13,015 nt of DNA from Proteobacteria bacterium UBA3413. GTDB taxonomy: Bacteria > Pseudomonadota > Gammaproteobacteria > Magnimaribacterales > D2472. The translations under genes were made by a program, and so were the position numbers. The stretch spans positions 20,840 through 33,854 of the forward strand of contig DEOR01000029.1 in NCBI GenBank assembly GCA_002358345.1, in the 5' to 3' direction. The notes beneath the pieces are model-generated. The model searched no databases and was not told where the DNA came from. It saw only the letters and a list, made by a program, of their open reading frames with translations. Below, piece by piece: positions 6,689-13,015 of this stretch (positions are counted from its first letter, which is position 1; each line of letters starts with the position of its first letter).

Positions 6689-8032
6689 TTATAAAAATTT
6701 AGAAATATCATTAAAAATGGCAAAAACCATTAAAAAGCCAACTGCAACCCAGCCAGACATATAAAAAAGATTCTCCATCTTCTCTGGCATAGGTGAGCCT
6801 CTAACAGCCTCAACACCCAACATAACTAGCTGGCCCCCATCAAGAACAGGGATAGGGAGCAAATTCATCACTCCTAAGCTAATACTGAGTAATGCCATCA
6901 AGTAAAGAAAGGGTAGAAATCCAGCTTTGGCTGTATCTCCAGCCATCTGCACAATTCCAATAGGGCCGCTAAGATTCTGCGTTCCAAGGTCTCCTACAAC
7001 CATTTTACCTATAAAAGTTAGAGTTTTTGCACTCAAGTTATAGGTTTCATAGGCACCCTTTGATAGAGCGCTCGCCCATGAGCGTTGCATACCCGGTTGA
7101 ATTCCAATGAATTTCTCCTCAACGCCATTATCATTGATTCTTGTGCCAAGAGGAATATTAAGAAATATAGTTTCTCCCTCTCTTTGAACCTTAAGCTCGA
7201 TACTGGATTCCTGAAACTCCTGAAGCAACAGAACTAAATCTTCGAACGAAAAAATTGTTTGGCTATTTGCCGAAAGGATCAGATCATTTACCTTCAAGCC
7301 ATTCACTCTAGCCTGAGAATCTTTTGCTATCATTCCAACCATGGGCTGCATTTTCATCACCAAGCCAAAGCCTAAAAAACTTTCAGGATTATTTTGCTCT
7401 TCAGCAGTGGCTAAAAAATCTTTAAGGGGAATGTTTATATTTTCCTGTCTCTGCCCATCAGGTGAAAGAAATTCAAGATTTAAAGCGCTGGATGACCCTG
7501 AGTTTGATAAGAGTTCCAACCTAATTTGCTGAAGGTTAGAAACCTCTTTGCCATTGATGGATACTAGAATATATCCGGGCTCTAAAAGTGTGCTTTCTAA
7601 AAGATAAGATGAGGTAATCTCAGAGACCTCTGGGATAAACTGCCTTTCAACAGAATTAGCAAATATAACTGCAAGAATTCCAATAGCAAGAATAAAATTT
7701 GCAACTGGGCCAGCAAGCATGACACAAGCTCTTTGCCATTTTGGCTTGCTTTCAAAAGTATTGGCTTTTTGGGCCGGTGTTAAGTTTTGTATAAACTCAG
7801 AATCTTCTTCTGCAGATTTCTCTGTATGAAATGCAACGTAGCCTCCAAGGGGAAGAGCTGAAAGTGCAATCTCTGCGCCATGCCTATCATGAGTTTTAAA
7901 AATAACAGGACCCATGCCTATTGAAAATCTATAAATGTGAATATTGCAAAGTCTTCCCACTATAAAATGACCGTACTCATGGATGGCAATCAACACGCCT
8001 AGTAAAATTATTGCTGAAAAGAGATATATCAT
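6689..8032 (-). CDS. rseP: RIP zinc metalloprotease RseP (site-2 protease)
   Basis: RseP is an inner-membrane protease that, in E. coli, makes the second cut in anti-sigma factor RseA to release sigma-E; it also clears remnant signal peptides. The 447 residues match the usual ~450. Zinc ligands are in HEYGH (18-22) on the first membrane segment, and the third ligand is Asp398 in NLLPIPVLDGG (390-400). In between are a second membrane segment (~103-125), two PDZ domains (~130-220 and ~225-300) with NGLKVNDLI, and the LSGPIGI segment (354-360). A last membrane segment lies near 425-441. The ATG is 13 bases after the dxr stop without an obvious ribosome site. It sits immediately upstream of bamA, linking the envelope-stress protease to the OMP assembly machine. 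rseA and rpoE are not in the window. Confidence 0.97.
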   Translation of the reverse strand: MIYLFSAIILLGVLIAIHEYGHFIVGRLCNIHIYRFSIGMGPVIFKTHDRHGAEIALSALPLGGYVAFHTEKSAEEDSEFIQNLTPAQKANTFESKPKWQRACVMLAGPVANFILAIGILAVIFANSVERQFIPEVSEITSSYLLESTLLEPGYILVSINGKEVSNLQQIRLELLSNSGSSSALNLEFLSPDGQRQENINIPLKDFLATAEEQNNPESFLGFGLVMKMQPMVGMIAKDSQARVNGLKVNDLILSANSQTIFSFEDLVLLLQEFQESSIELKVQREGETIFLNIPLGTRINDNGVEEKFIGIQPGMQRSWASALSKGAYETYNLSAKTLTFIGKMVVGDLGTQNLSGPIGIVQMAGDTAKAGFLPFLYLMALLSISLGVMNLLPIPVLDGGQLVMLGVEAVRGSPMPEKMENLFYMSGWVAVGFLMVFAIFNDISKFL

Positions 8033-8045
8033 AATTATGAAAAAT

Positions 8046-9197
8046 TTAGTTTAAAGATTTTATCACCTTCTCCGCTTGAATGCGTGCTTGTCGGTCATAT
8101 TTAAATACGTCTTCCATGGTTGCTATATTGGAACAGGAAAAGTGATTAAAAGTTCTATCCACCACCTCATAAATATTGATAAAAGTGATTCGTGCATCTC
8201 TGAATGCTTGCACTGCAACTTCATTTGCTGCGTTAAAGATTGCTCCTAAATTCCCTTTTTCCCTGCAAACTTTTCGTGCCATTTCAAAAATCATCTCCCT
8301 GCCCTCTGGAATTGGTTCAAAAGTAAGGTTCATAGAAGAAAAATCTAAGTCATTAAAGTGAATTGGTACTCTGGAATCCTCGCCTAACGCGTTTGCAATC
8401 GGCACCTCCATACTTGGATTGCTCATCTGTGCAATGGTGGAACCATCATGATAAGTAACCATCGAATGAATAATGCTTTGTGGGTGAGTTACCACCTCTA
8501 TCATAGATTCAGGAATATCAAATAAATAGCATGCCTCTATAAGCTCAAGACATTTATTCATCAAGGTTGCTGAATCAATGGTGATCTTTGAGCCCATGGC
8601 CCAAGTTGGATGCTGGAGCGCTTCTTCTAAAGTCACCTCCTCTAACTCTTTCATTGATAGCTCTCTGAAAGGACCTCCTGATGCCGTGATTAGTATTTTA
8701 GAAACTGCTGAGGTGCTTTTTTCGCCAGAGAGGCATTGATATATAGCATTATGCTCACTATCAACTGGAATAATTTTAGCGTGTCGCTTAGCGGCGAGGG
8801 GAAGCAGGATATCACCCGCGGCCACAATACTCTCCTTATTAGCAACAAGAGTTGTTTTGCCGGCATCAACAGCATAGAAACTACCTTGTAAGCCAGCAAA
8901 ACCAGCGATTGCTGAAATTACTATATCAACCTCTGGGTGTTGAATGATTTCCTTGAGGGCTTCCTGGCCATAGCAAATATTTGCATTTGAATTAAATAGC
9001 GGGTGTTCAGAACTTGTATTTTTGGAGGCAACAAAAATAGATTCCAGGTGAAATTCATCATCTACTTTTAGTGCAGAATCTAAGTCTTGGTCCAATGCAA
9101 TGGCTCTTAAGTTGAACTGTTCTTTATTCTGCCTAAGAACATTTAATACACTTGTGCCGATGCTTCCAGTGGCGCCAAGCAATACTATATTCTTCAT
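8046..9197 (-). CDS. dxr: 1-deoxy-D-xylulose 5-phosphate reductoisomerase
   Basis: Dxr converts 1-deoxy-D-xylulose 5-phosphate to 2-C-methyl-D-erythritol 4-phosphate with NADPH. This is the committed step of the non-mevalonate isoprenoid pathway, whose product isopentenyl diphosphate is used by UppS, encoded nearby. The 383 residues are slightly shorter than E. coli (398). Landmarks are the nucleotide-binding GATGSIGTS loop (8-16), VANKES (118-123), the metal and substrate site VDSEHNAI (145-152, Asp146 and Glu148), ASGGPFRE (172-179), MNKCLE (213-218, metal ligand Glu218) and HPQSIIHSMV. The ATG overlaps the cdsA stop by four bases (ATGA). No clear ribosome site is visible, so coupling to cdsA is likely. 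Its place after cdsA differs from the E. coli order. Confidence 0.98.
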   Translation of the reverse strand: MKNIVLLGATGSIGTSVLNVLRQNKEQFNLRAIALDQDLDSALKVDDEFHLESIFVASKNTSSEHPLFNSNANICYGQEALKEIIQHPEVDIVISAIAGFAGLQGSFYAVDAGKTTLVANKESIVAAGDILLPLAAKRHAKIIPVDSEHNAIYQCLSGEKSTSAVSKILITASGGPFRELSMKELEEVTLEEALQHPTWAMGSKITIDSATLMNKCLELIEACYLFDIPESMIEVVTHPQSIIHSMVTYHDGSTIAQMSNPSMEVPIANALGEDSRVPIHFNDLDFSSMNLTFEPIPEGREMIFEMARKVCREKGNLGAIFNAANEVAVQAFRDARITFINIYEVVDRTFNHFSCSNIATMEDVFKYDRQARIQAEKVIKSLN

Positions 9198-10012
9198 ATG
9201 AATAGTAAACAGAGAGCTGCAAAAACAGGAATGACTGCTATGTGAGAGTCTAGTCTATCCCAAATGCCTCCATGCCCAGGAATTAGTGAGCCGCTATCCT
9301 TAACTTGTTGATTGCGCTTTAACTGACTCTCAAAATAATCACCTGCAAAAGCAAAAGGCATGACCAAAGCTAAGAGTATGAATATCTTGAATGAGATCAA
9401 TGCTAACCAGTGCAACAGCCCTATAAATAAGTAAGTTAAAATCAATGCTCCAAAGAAACCCTCAAGAGTTTTATTAGGGCTGAGCTCAGGAAACAAAGGC
9501 GTTTTACCGATGATGCTCCCCACTAAATATGCTGCAACATCAATCAACGCGGTGATTAAAAGCAGCAGGAAAAGAATAAAGTAGCTGCTGTAATTACCAA
9601 AATCTGGAAAAGTTAAAATAGAGACTACGCCACAAATTAAAGCTTGAATTAAAAAAATTCCAAGATAGTTGTTATTAAATTTAATCCCAGATACTTGACT
9701 AGCGCTTCCAGAGGAAAGTAGGCATCCATAAACAAACCAAAAACTCAAAGAAAGTGACAAAAAGTAAAATGCAAACCCTTTTCCAAAATAGGCAAAAAGC
9801 ACAGCGGGAGTTATAAAAAAAATAATTTGTGTCAGATTTACTTTACGAGCAGAGAGCTGAAGCCACTCGTAACAAAGAAGAAACCCTATGCCTACCATGA
9901 AAATACATACGAGAATAAAGCTTTCTAAATAAAGCATTCCAAAAGTTATTACGGCGATCACTAATGCTGCAGGAAGCCTAGTCAAAATATTGCTATACAG
10001 TTCTTTTGCCAA
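9194..10012 (-). CDS. cdsA: Phosphatidate cytidylyltransferase (CDP-diglyceride synthase)
   Basis: CdsA is an integral inner-membrane enzyme that makes CDP-diacylglycerol from CTP and phosphatidic acid, the precursor of all major phospholipids. The 272 residues are mostly hydrophobic, with about seven to eight membrane segments. The CdsA signature is intact: DVAAYLVGSIIGKTPLFPELSP with KTLEG (158-185), FAGDYFESQLKR (222-233), and VKDSGSLIPGHGG followed by WDRLDS (237-256). I chose the TTG start at 10010-10012, although it overlaps uppS by 20 bases, because a GGAG (in GGAGAGG, 10017-10023) sits seven bases upstream. A second TTG at 9980-9982, after the uppS stop, would drop ten residues and is the alternative. 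Confidence 0.95.
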   Translation of the reverse strand: MAKELYSNILTRLPAALVIAVITFGMLYLESFILVCIFMVGIGFLLCYEWLQLSARKVNLTQIIFFITPAVLFAYFGKGFAFYFLSLSLSFWFVYGCLLSSGSASQVSGIKFNNNYLGIFLIQALICGVVSILTFPDFGNYSSYFILFLLLLITALIDVAAYLVGSIIGKTPLFPELSPNKTLEGFFGALILTYLFIGLLHWLALISFKIFILLALVMPFAFAGDYFESQLKRNQQVKDSGSLIPGHGGIWDRLDSHIAVIPVFAALCLLFI

Positions 10013-10724
10013 ATCGCCTCTCCGTTTTTTTGAAATCCATCAAACATGACTCAAACTCGTCTTCCTTAAAATCTGGCCAAAGAGTCTGTAAAAATTGAAT
10101 TTCAGTATAAGCAAGATGATATAGGAGGAAATTACTTATTCGATGATCTCCTCCAGTTCTAATCAGTAAATCTAACTCTTTAATTGGAGCTTTTAAGTGC
10201 TGAAAAATTAATTCATCAGAAATATCTATTGGATCTATTTTTTGAGAAGCAATGCTTTCTCCAATAGATCTAAATGCCTGCAAGATATCTGCTCTTCCAC
10301 CATAACCTAATGCGATATTTAATTTTAATGCTGGCTTGGAGAAAGTGGTGGCTTTTTCTGCATCTTGAATAGCATCAACCACCTCAGAACCGAATGACTC
10401 ATAATTACCAAAAAAGTGGAGTTCTACTTGTTGCTCAATTAAATCTGGTACCTGCGCGTCTATAGCGCTGATAATAAGTTTTTTAATGCCTAGAATTTCT
10501 TTTTTTGGGCGCGACCAATTCTCAGTGCTAAATGCATACAAGCTGAGAGACTCCAGCTTATGTCGGACAGAGGATTCAACAATACTCCGAACTACTTCCA
10601 CGCCTCTCTCATGGCCAGATGTGACGTTGAGTGTATTTTTTTTTGCCCACCTACCATTGCCATCCATGATAATTGCAATATTAGTGCCTAAAAGATTGAG
10701 AGATTTTTTAGTATTTGTTGCCAT
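9993..10724 (-). CDS. uppS: Undecaprenyl diphosphate synthase (cis-prenyltransferase)
   Basis: UppS condenses eight isopentenyl diphosphates onto farnesyl diphosphate to make the C55 carrier lipid for peptidoglycan and O-antigen assembly. The 243 residues match the family (253 in E. coli). Motifs in order are IAIIMDGNGRWAKK (16-29, Mg-binding Asp21), SGHERG (36-41), LYAFSTENWSRP (62-73), NIALGYGGRADI (136-147), LLIRTGGDHRISNFLL (186-201) and AYTE-x9-WPDF (205-219, Glu208 matching E. coli Glu213). The ATG lies 20 bases after the frr stop. That gap has no visible Shine-Dalgarno sequence, terminator or convincing promoter. The 3' end overlaps cdsA by 20 bases and carries its ribosome site. Confidence 0.98.
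   Translation of the reverse strand: MATNTKKSLNLLGTNIAIIMDGNGRWAKKNTLNVTSGHERGVEVVRSIVESSVRHKLESLSLYAFSTENWSRPKKEILGIKKLIISAIDAQVPDLIEQQVELHFFGNYESFGSEVVDAIQDAEKATTFSKPALKLNIALGYGGRADILQAFRSIGESIASQKIDPIDISDELIFQHLKAPIKELDLLIRTGGDHRISNFLLYHLAYTEIQFLQTLWPDFKEDEFESCLMDFKKTERRFGKRTV
10017..10023 (-). promoter_or_regulatory. Ribosome binding site that supports the TTG start of cdsA
   Basis: GGAGAGG lies inside the 3' end of uppS. Its GGAG core is seven bases before the TTG at 10010-10012. It favours this overlapping start over the later TTG at 9980-9982. Confidence 0.65.
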
Positions 10725-10744
10725 ATTGGCTGGAGAAAATGTAT

Positions 10745-11299
10745 CTAGATTTCTAATAAATCTTCTTCTTTCTTCTTGAGCTCAGCCTCAACAAGACTTA
10801 TAAAATGATCGGTTGCTTTTTGAACTAGGTCCTCAACTCTTTTTAAATCATCCTCTGAAATATCGCCATTTTTTTGCTGATCTTTAGCAGTATTGTTTGC
10901 ATCTCGGCGTGCATTCCTCAGGGAAACACGAGAATTTTCAGCCTCAGCCCTTGCTTGCTTTATGTATTCTTGACGGGTTTCTTCAGTTAGCACTGGCATG
11001 GTCACTCTAATTAAATCGCCGCTAGTGCTTGGATTCAGACCTAAGTCCGCTTTCATAATAGCTTTTTCAATTTCTCCTATCAATGATTTGTCCCAAGCAG
11101 AAATAGCTAAAGTTCGCCCCTCTTCCACTGAAATATTAGCTGCTTGGCTAATAGGAGTAAGGGTGCCATAGTAGTCAATTTTAACTGTGTCCAGGATATT
11201 AGGATTAGCTCTGCCGGTTCGAATTTTATTAAATTCATGTGTCAGTGCATCAAGTGCTTTTTGCATTTTTGGTTTGAGCTGATCAATAATATCATTCAT
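10745..11299 (-). CDS. frr: Ribosome recycling factor
   Basis: RRF works with EF-G to split post-termination ribosomes. The 184 residues match the near-invariant family length (185 in E. coli). Characteristic segments are the helix-1 motif FNKIRTGRANPNILD (23-37), VDYYG-like KIDYYGTLTPISQAANIS, the mid-domain RTLAISAWDKSLI, GLNPSTSGDLIRVTMPVLTEETR, and the helical VSLRNARRDANN segment that carries the conserved arginines. The three-helix bundle and the small alpha/beta domain are both complete. The ATG is two bases after the pyrH TAG. A GGA in the pyrH 3' end is too far away to be a good ribosome site, so reinitiation after pyrH is likely. pyrH-frr adjacency is conserved across most bacteria. 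Confidence 0.98.
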   Translation of the reverse strand: MNDIIDQLKPKMQKALDALTHEFNKIRTGRANPNILDTVKIDYYGTLTPISQAANISVEEGRTLAISAWDKSLIGEIEKAIMKADLGLNPSTSGDLIRVTMPVLTEETRQEYIKQARAEAENSRVSLRNARRDANNTAKDQQKNGDISEDDLKRVEDLVQKATDHFISLVEAELKKKEEDLLEI

Positions 11300-11301
11300 A
11301 G

Positions 11302-12015
11302 CTATGATATTAATGTTCCGATTTCTTCACCGCAAGCAATTTTTTTAAGAGCATCGGGATGATTTAAATTAAAAACTTTTAACGGTAGCTGATGATCTCT
11401 AGCAAGTGTTAACGCTGTTGCATCCATCACTTTTAGATTTTTATGAATGGCTTCGTCATAAGACAGGCTAGAATAAAACGTTGCATCAGGGAATTTCTCT
11501 GGATCATCAGAGTAAACACCATCAACTCGCGTGGCTTTCAACATGACATCTGCCTGGGTCTCAATAGCTCTAAGACATGCAGCGCTATCTGTTGTAAAAA
11601 ATGGATTGCCCGTTCCTGCAGTAAAGATCACAACAAAGCCATTAGAGAGAAGCTCTATAGCAAGCCTCCGATCATAATGCTCAACAACCCCTGACATTGG
11701 GATAGCTGACATCACTCTGGTTTTCACGCCCGCTCTTTCTAATGCATCTCTCAAAGCTATGCCATTCATAACAGTGGCAAGCATGCCCATATGATCGCCA
11801 GCAACCCGATCCATACCAGCTTGGCTAAGCTTTTCACCTCTAAAAAGGTTGCCGCCACCTATAACAATTCCAATTTCAGCACCTAAATCCCTACACTCTT
11901 TAACAGAGCGAGCCATTTGGTCTAATATTTTTGGGTCAATCCCATGATCATCTTCTCCAGCAACAGCTTCTCCACTAAACTTAACAAGGAGACGCTTGTA
12001 GGAAAGTTCACTCAT
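11302..12015 (-). CDS. pyrH: Uridylate kinase (UMP kinase)
   Basis: PyrH phosphorylates UMP to UDP with ATP in the pyrimidine pathway. It is a homohexamer of the amino-acid-kinase fold, unrelated to eukaryotic UMP/CMP kinases. The 237 residues (241 in E. coli) carry the phosphate-binding RLLVKFSGEA (8-17, Lys12), GIVIGGGNLFRG (49-60), GDHMGMLATVMNG (73-85) that shapes the UMP site, AGTGNPFFTTDSAACLRA (133-150), and KATRVDGVYSDDP (160-172) at the nucleotide site. A VMDATAL segment and KVFNLN follow near the C-terminus. The ATG overlaps the tsf TGA by four bases; there is no strong ribosome site, which fits translational coupling. Nothing in the sequence is odd. Confidence 0.98.
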   Translation of the reverse strand: MSELSYKRLLVKFSGEAVAGEDDHGIDPKILDQMARSVKECRDLGAEIGIVIGGGNLFRGEKLSQAGMDRVAGDHMGMLATVMNGIALRDALERAGVKTRVMSAIPMSGVVEHYDRRLAIELLSNGFVVIFTAGTGNPFFTTDSAACLRAIETQADVMLKATRVDGVYSDDPEKFPDATFYSSLSYDEAIHKNLKVMDATALTLARDHQLPLKVFNLNHPDALKKIACGEEIGTLIS

Positions 12016-12869
12016 TGCTTTAATTGCTCTGCTACCTCAGCTGCAAAATCTTTCACCTCAACTTCAATTCCCTCTCCGACTTTGAAGCGAACAAAATCTA
12101 CTATAGAAGCATTATTTTCATCTAATAACTGTTGAATTGATAGATCAGGATTTTTTACAAAAGTCTGAGAAACCAGCGTTACTTCTGATAAAAACCTTTT
12201 AATTTTTCCCTCTACCATTTTATCCATGATAGCAGCATCTTTGCCCGACTCTTGAGCCTGCACTAAAAATATTGCCCTTTCTCTATCTAGAACTTCTGGA
12301 TCAAGATCTGTAGAATTGAGGCAACTAGGATTTGTGGCTGAGACGTGCATAGCTAGGTCTTTTGCAAGCTCTTGATTGTCTGTATCAATTGCAACAAGAG
12401 CAGCAAGCCGTCCATCGGAATGAATGTAAGATCCTATCGATCCATTGCCTGGTACTTGAAGAGTTTTTAAGCGCCTAAGCTGAATATTTTCTCCAATCGA
12501 TTGAATCAAGGTCTGTCTTTTCTCATTAAACTGTGTATTAAGCTCTTCTATAGAATCAACTTGCGAATCTGCAAGATAACTAGCAACAGAGTTTGTGAAG
12601 TCCTTAAACTGAGCATCCTTCGCAGCAAAATCTGTTTCTGAATTAATCTCAATCAAACTAACATAAGATGCTGTTTCGGCAACTTTAATCTCTCCATCTG
12701 CAGCCACTCTAGAGGCTTTTTTATCAGCTTTTAGAGAGCTGTTTGCTCTCAACAAATCTAAGGCTTTGTCGAGATCTCCATTAGTTTCTACTAGAGCCTT
12801 TTTACATTCCATCATGCCAACACCTGACATTTCTCTCAATTCTTTAACTTGACTGGCTGATATACTCAT
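12012..12869 (-). CDS. tsf: Elongation factor Ts
   Basis: EF-Ts is the nucleotide exchange factor that turns EF-Tu-GDP back to the GTP form. The 285 residues (283 in E. coli) start with the N-terminal domain signature VKELREMSGVGMMECKKAL (8-26). The first core subdomain has the TDF motif (Thr79, Asp80, Phe81, then AAKD) that contacts EF-Tu. Later segments are IGENIQLRR, MHVSATNPSC, MVEGKIKRFLSEVTL with FVKNP, and VRFKVGEGIE near the end. The ATG at 12867-12869 overlaps the upstream rpsB-like stop by four bases, and an AAGGA ribosome site lies six bases upstream inside that gene. rpsB-tsf linkage is conserved in bacteria, although E. coli has a long gap here. Confidence 0.98.
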   Translation of the reverse strand: MSISASQVKELREMSGVGMMECKKALVETNGDLDKALDLLRANSSLKADKKASRVAADGEIKVAETASYVSLIEINSETDFAAKDAQFKDFTNSVASYLADSQVDSIEELNTQFNEKRQTLIQSIGENIQLRRLKTLQVPGNGSIGSYIHSDGRLAALVAIDTDNQELAKDLAMHVSATNPSCLNSTDLDPEVLDRERAIFLVQAQESGKDAAIMDKMVEGKIKRFLSEVTLVSQTFVKNPDLSIQQLLDENNASIVDFVRFKVGEGIEVEVKDFAAEVAEQLKQ

Positions 12870-13015
12870 TTATCTTCCTTTGATTCTTCGGCCTCAGTAT
12901 CAACTGGCTCGCCATCATCTGTTGCAATCTCTGCTTTTGTATCAACAGCATCTGAAACAACAACCTCTTCAACTTCTTCAACCGGGGATGCTTCGGAAAT
13001 AACCTCTGCTGTGAC
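12866..13015 (-). CDS. rpsB: Ribosomal protein S2, C-terminal tail only (runs off the right edge)
   Basis: An open frame enters at the right edge and ends with TGA at 12866-12868, overlapping the tsf ATG by four bases. Its 49 visible residues are strongly acidic and low in complexity, rich in Glu, Asp, Val, Ala and Thr (for example VEEVEEVVV and TEAEESKEDK). The globular S2 domain is outside the window, so the call rests on position: the gene just upstream of tsf on the same strand is rpsB in most bacteria, and S2 often ends in an acidic tail. E. coli S2 has only a short tail of this type, so this one looks extended. An unrelated acidic protein cannot be excluded from this piece alone. Confidence 0.75.
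   Translation of the reverse strand, partial: VTAEVISEASPVEEVEEVVVSDAVDTKAEIATDDGEPVDTEAEESKEDK
12876..12880 (-). promoter_or_regulatory. Ribosome binding site of tsf
   Basis: AAGGA lies inside the end of the upstream rpsB frame, six bases before the tsf ATG. The high-demand factor EF-Ts thus has its own good initiation signal in addition to the 4-base coupling overlap. Confidence 0.6.

Larger units (their letters stand above)
1..13015 (-). other. Translation / envelope-biogenesis gene cluster, probably one or few long transcripts
   Basis: All fifteen genes point the same way. In transcription order the junctions are: rpsB-tsf -4, tsf-pyrH -4, pyrH-frr +2, frr-uppS +20, uppS-cdsA -20, cdsA-dxr -4, dxr-rseP +13, rseP-bamA +7 (with the TTG start), bamA-skp +65, skp-lpxD +2, lpxD-fabZ -4, fabZ-lpxA +6, lpxA-lpxB 0 and lpxB-rnhB -4. 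No terminator-like hairpin was seen in any gap. The upstream promoter, normally ahead of rpsB, lies outside the window. That the genes are co-transcribed is an inference from spacing; internal promoters inside coding regions cannot be ruled out. Confidence 0.75.

Noticed and set aside
8690..8899. A second minus-strand frame inside dxr
   Set aside because: It lies wholly within conserved dxr motifs in another frame and shows no recognisable domain.
10725..10744. Possible promoter or regulatory RNA in the frr-uppS gap
   Set aside because: Twenty bases is too short for either, and no -10-like box, hairpin or Shine-Dalgarno sequence is visible.
1..13015. A hidden mobile, defence, CRISPR, biosynthetic or otherwise undescribed system
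   Set aside because: Every stretch is accounted for by conserved housekeeping genes with at most 65 bases between them. No repeats, integrase, transposase, tRNA or unknown gene was seen.

Overview
This window is a single, unbroken co-directional gene block on the minus strand of a Gram-negative bacterium. Read in transcription order, from the right edge to the left, it holds the end of rpsB, then tsf, pyrH, frr, uppS, cdsA, dxr, rseP, bamA, skp, lpxD, fabZ, lpxA, lpxB and the first two thirds of rnhB. This is the well-known translation / envelope-biogenesis cluster of gammaproteobacteria. The order frr-uppS-cdsA-dxr-rseP matches, from memory, the Pseudomonas-type arrangement; Escherichia coli has dxr ahead of uppS. 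The DNA is clearly AT-rich, intergenic space is almost absent and GTG or TTG starts are common. This suggests a streamlined, probably marine gammaproteobacterium of the SAR86 or a similar lineage. The lineage is an inference from composition and compactness, not something the sequence proves.

Right third (about 9990-13015): translation and precursor genes. These are the acidic tail of ribosomal protein S2, EF-Ts, UMP kinase, ribosome recycling factor, undecaprenyl diphosphate synthase and CDP-diglyceride synthase. Middle (about 4270-9200): the isoprenoid enzyme Dxr, the site-2 protease RseP and the outer-membrane protein assembly factor BamA. Left third (1-4204): the periplasmic chaperone Skp, the lipid A genes lpxD-fabZ-lpxA-lpxB, and RNase HII.

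The genes fit together as an envelope programme. Dxr and UppS feed the C55 lipid carrier used for peptidoglycan and O-antigen. CdsA feeds phospholipid synthesis. FabZ makes acyl chains, and LpxA, LpxD and LpxB build lipid A. Skp and BamA deliver and fold outer-membrane proteins, and RseP belongs to the envelope-stress pathway. Junctions are tight: there are five 4-base ATGA/GTGA overlaps, and most other gaps are 0 to 20 bases. The one sizeable gap is 65 bases, between bamA and skp. No stretch over 300 bases lacks a gene.

I found no mobile element, RNA gene, CRISPR array, defence cassette or unknown system. The points worth a second look are at the residue level: the acyl-chain ruler position of LpxA, a calcium-loop-like motif in an outer loop of BamA, an acidic Skp, a shortened LpxD, a long acidic S2 tail, and the start codon of bamA.
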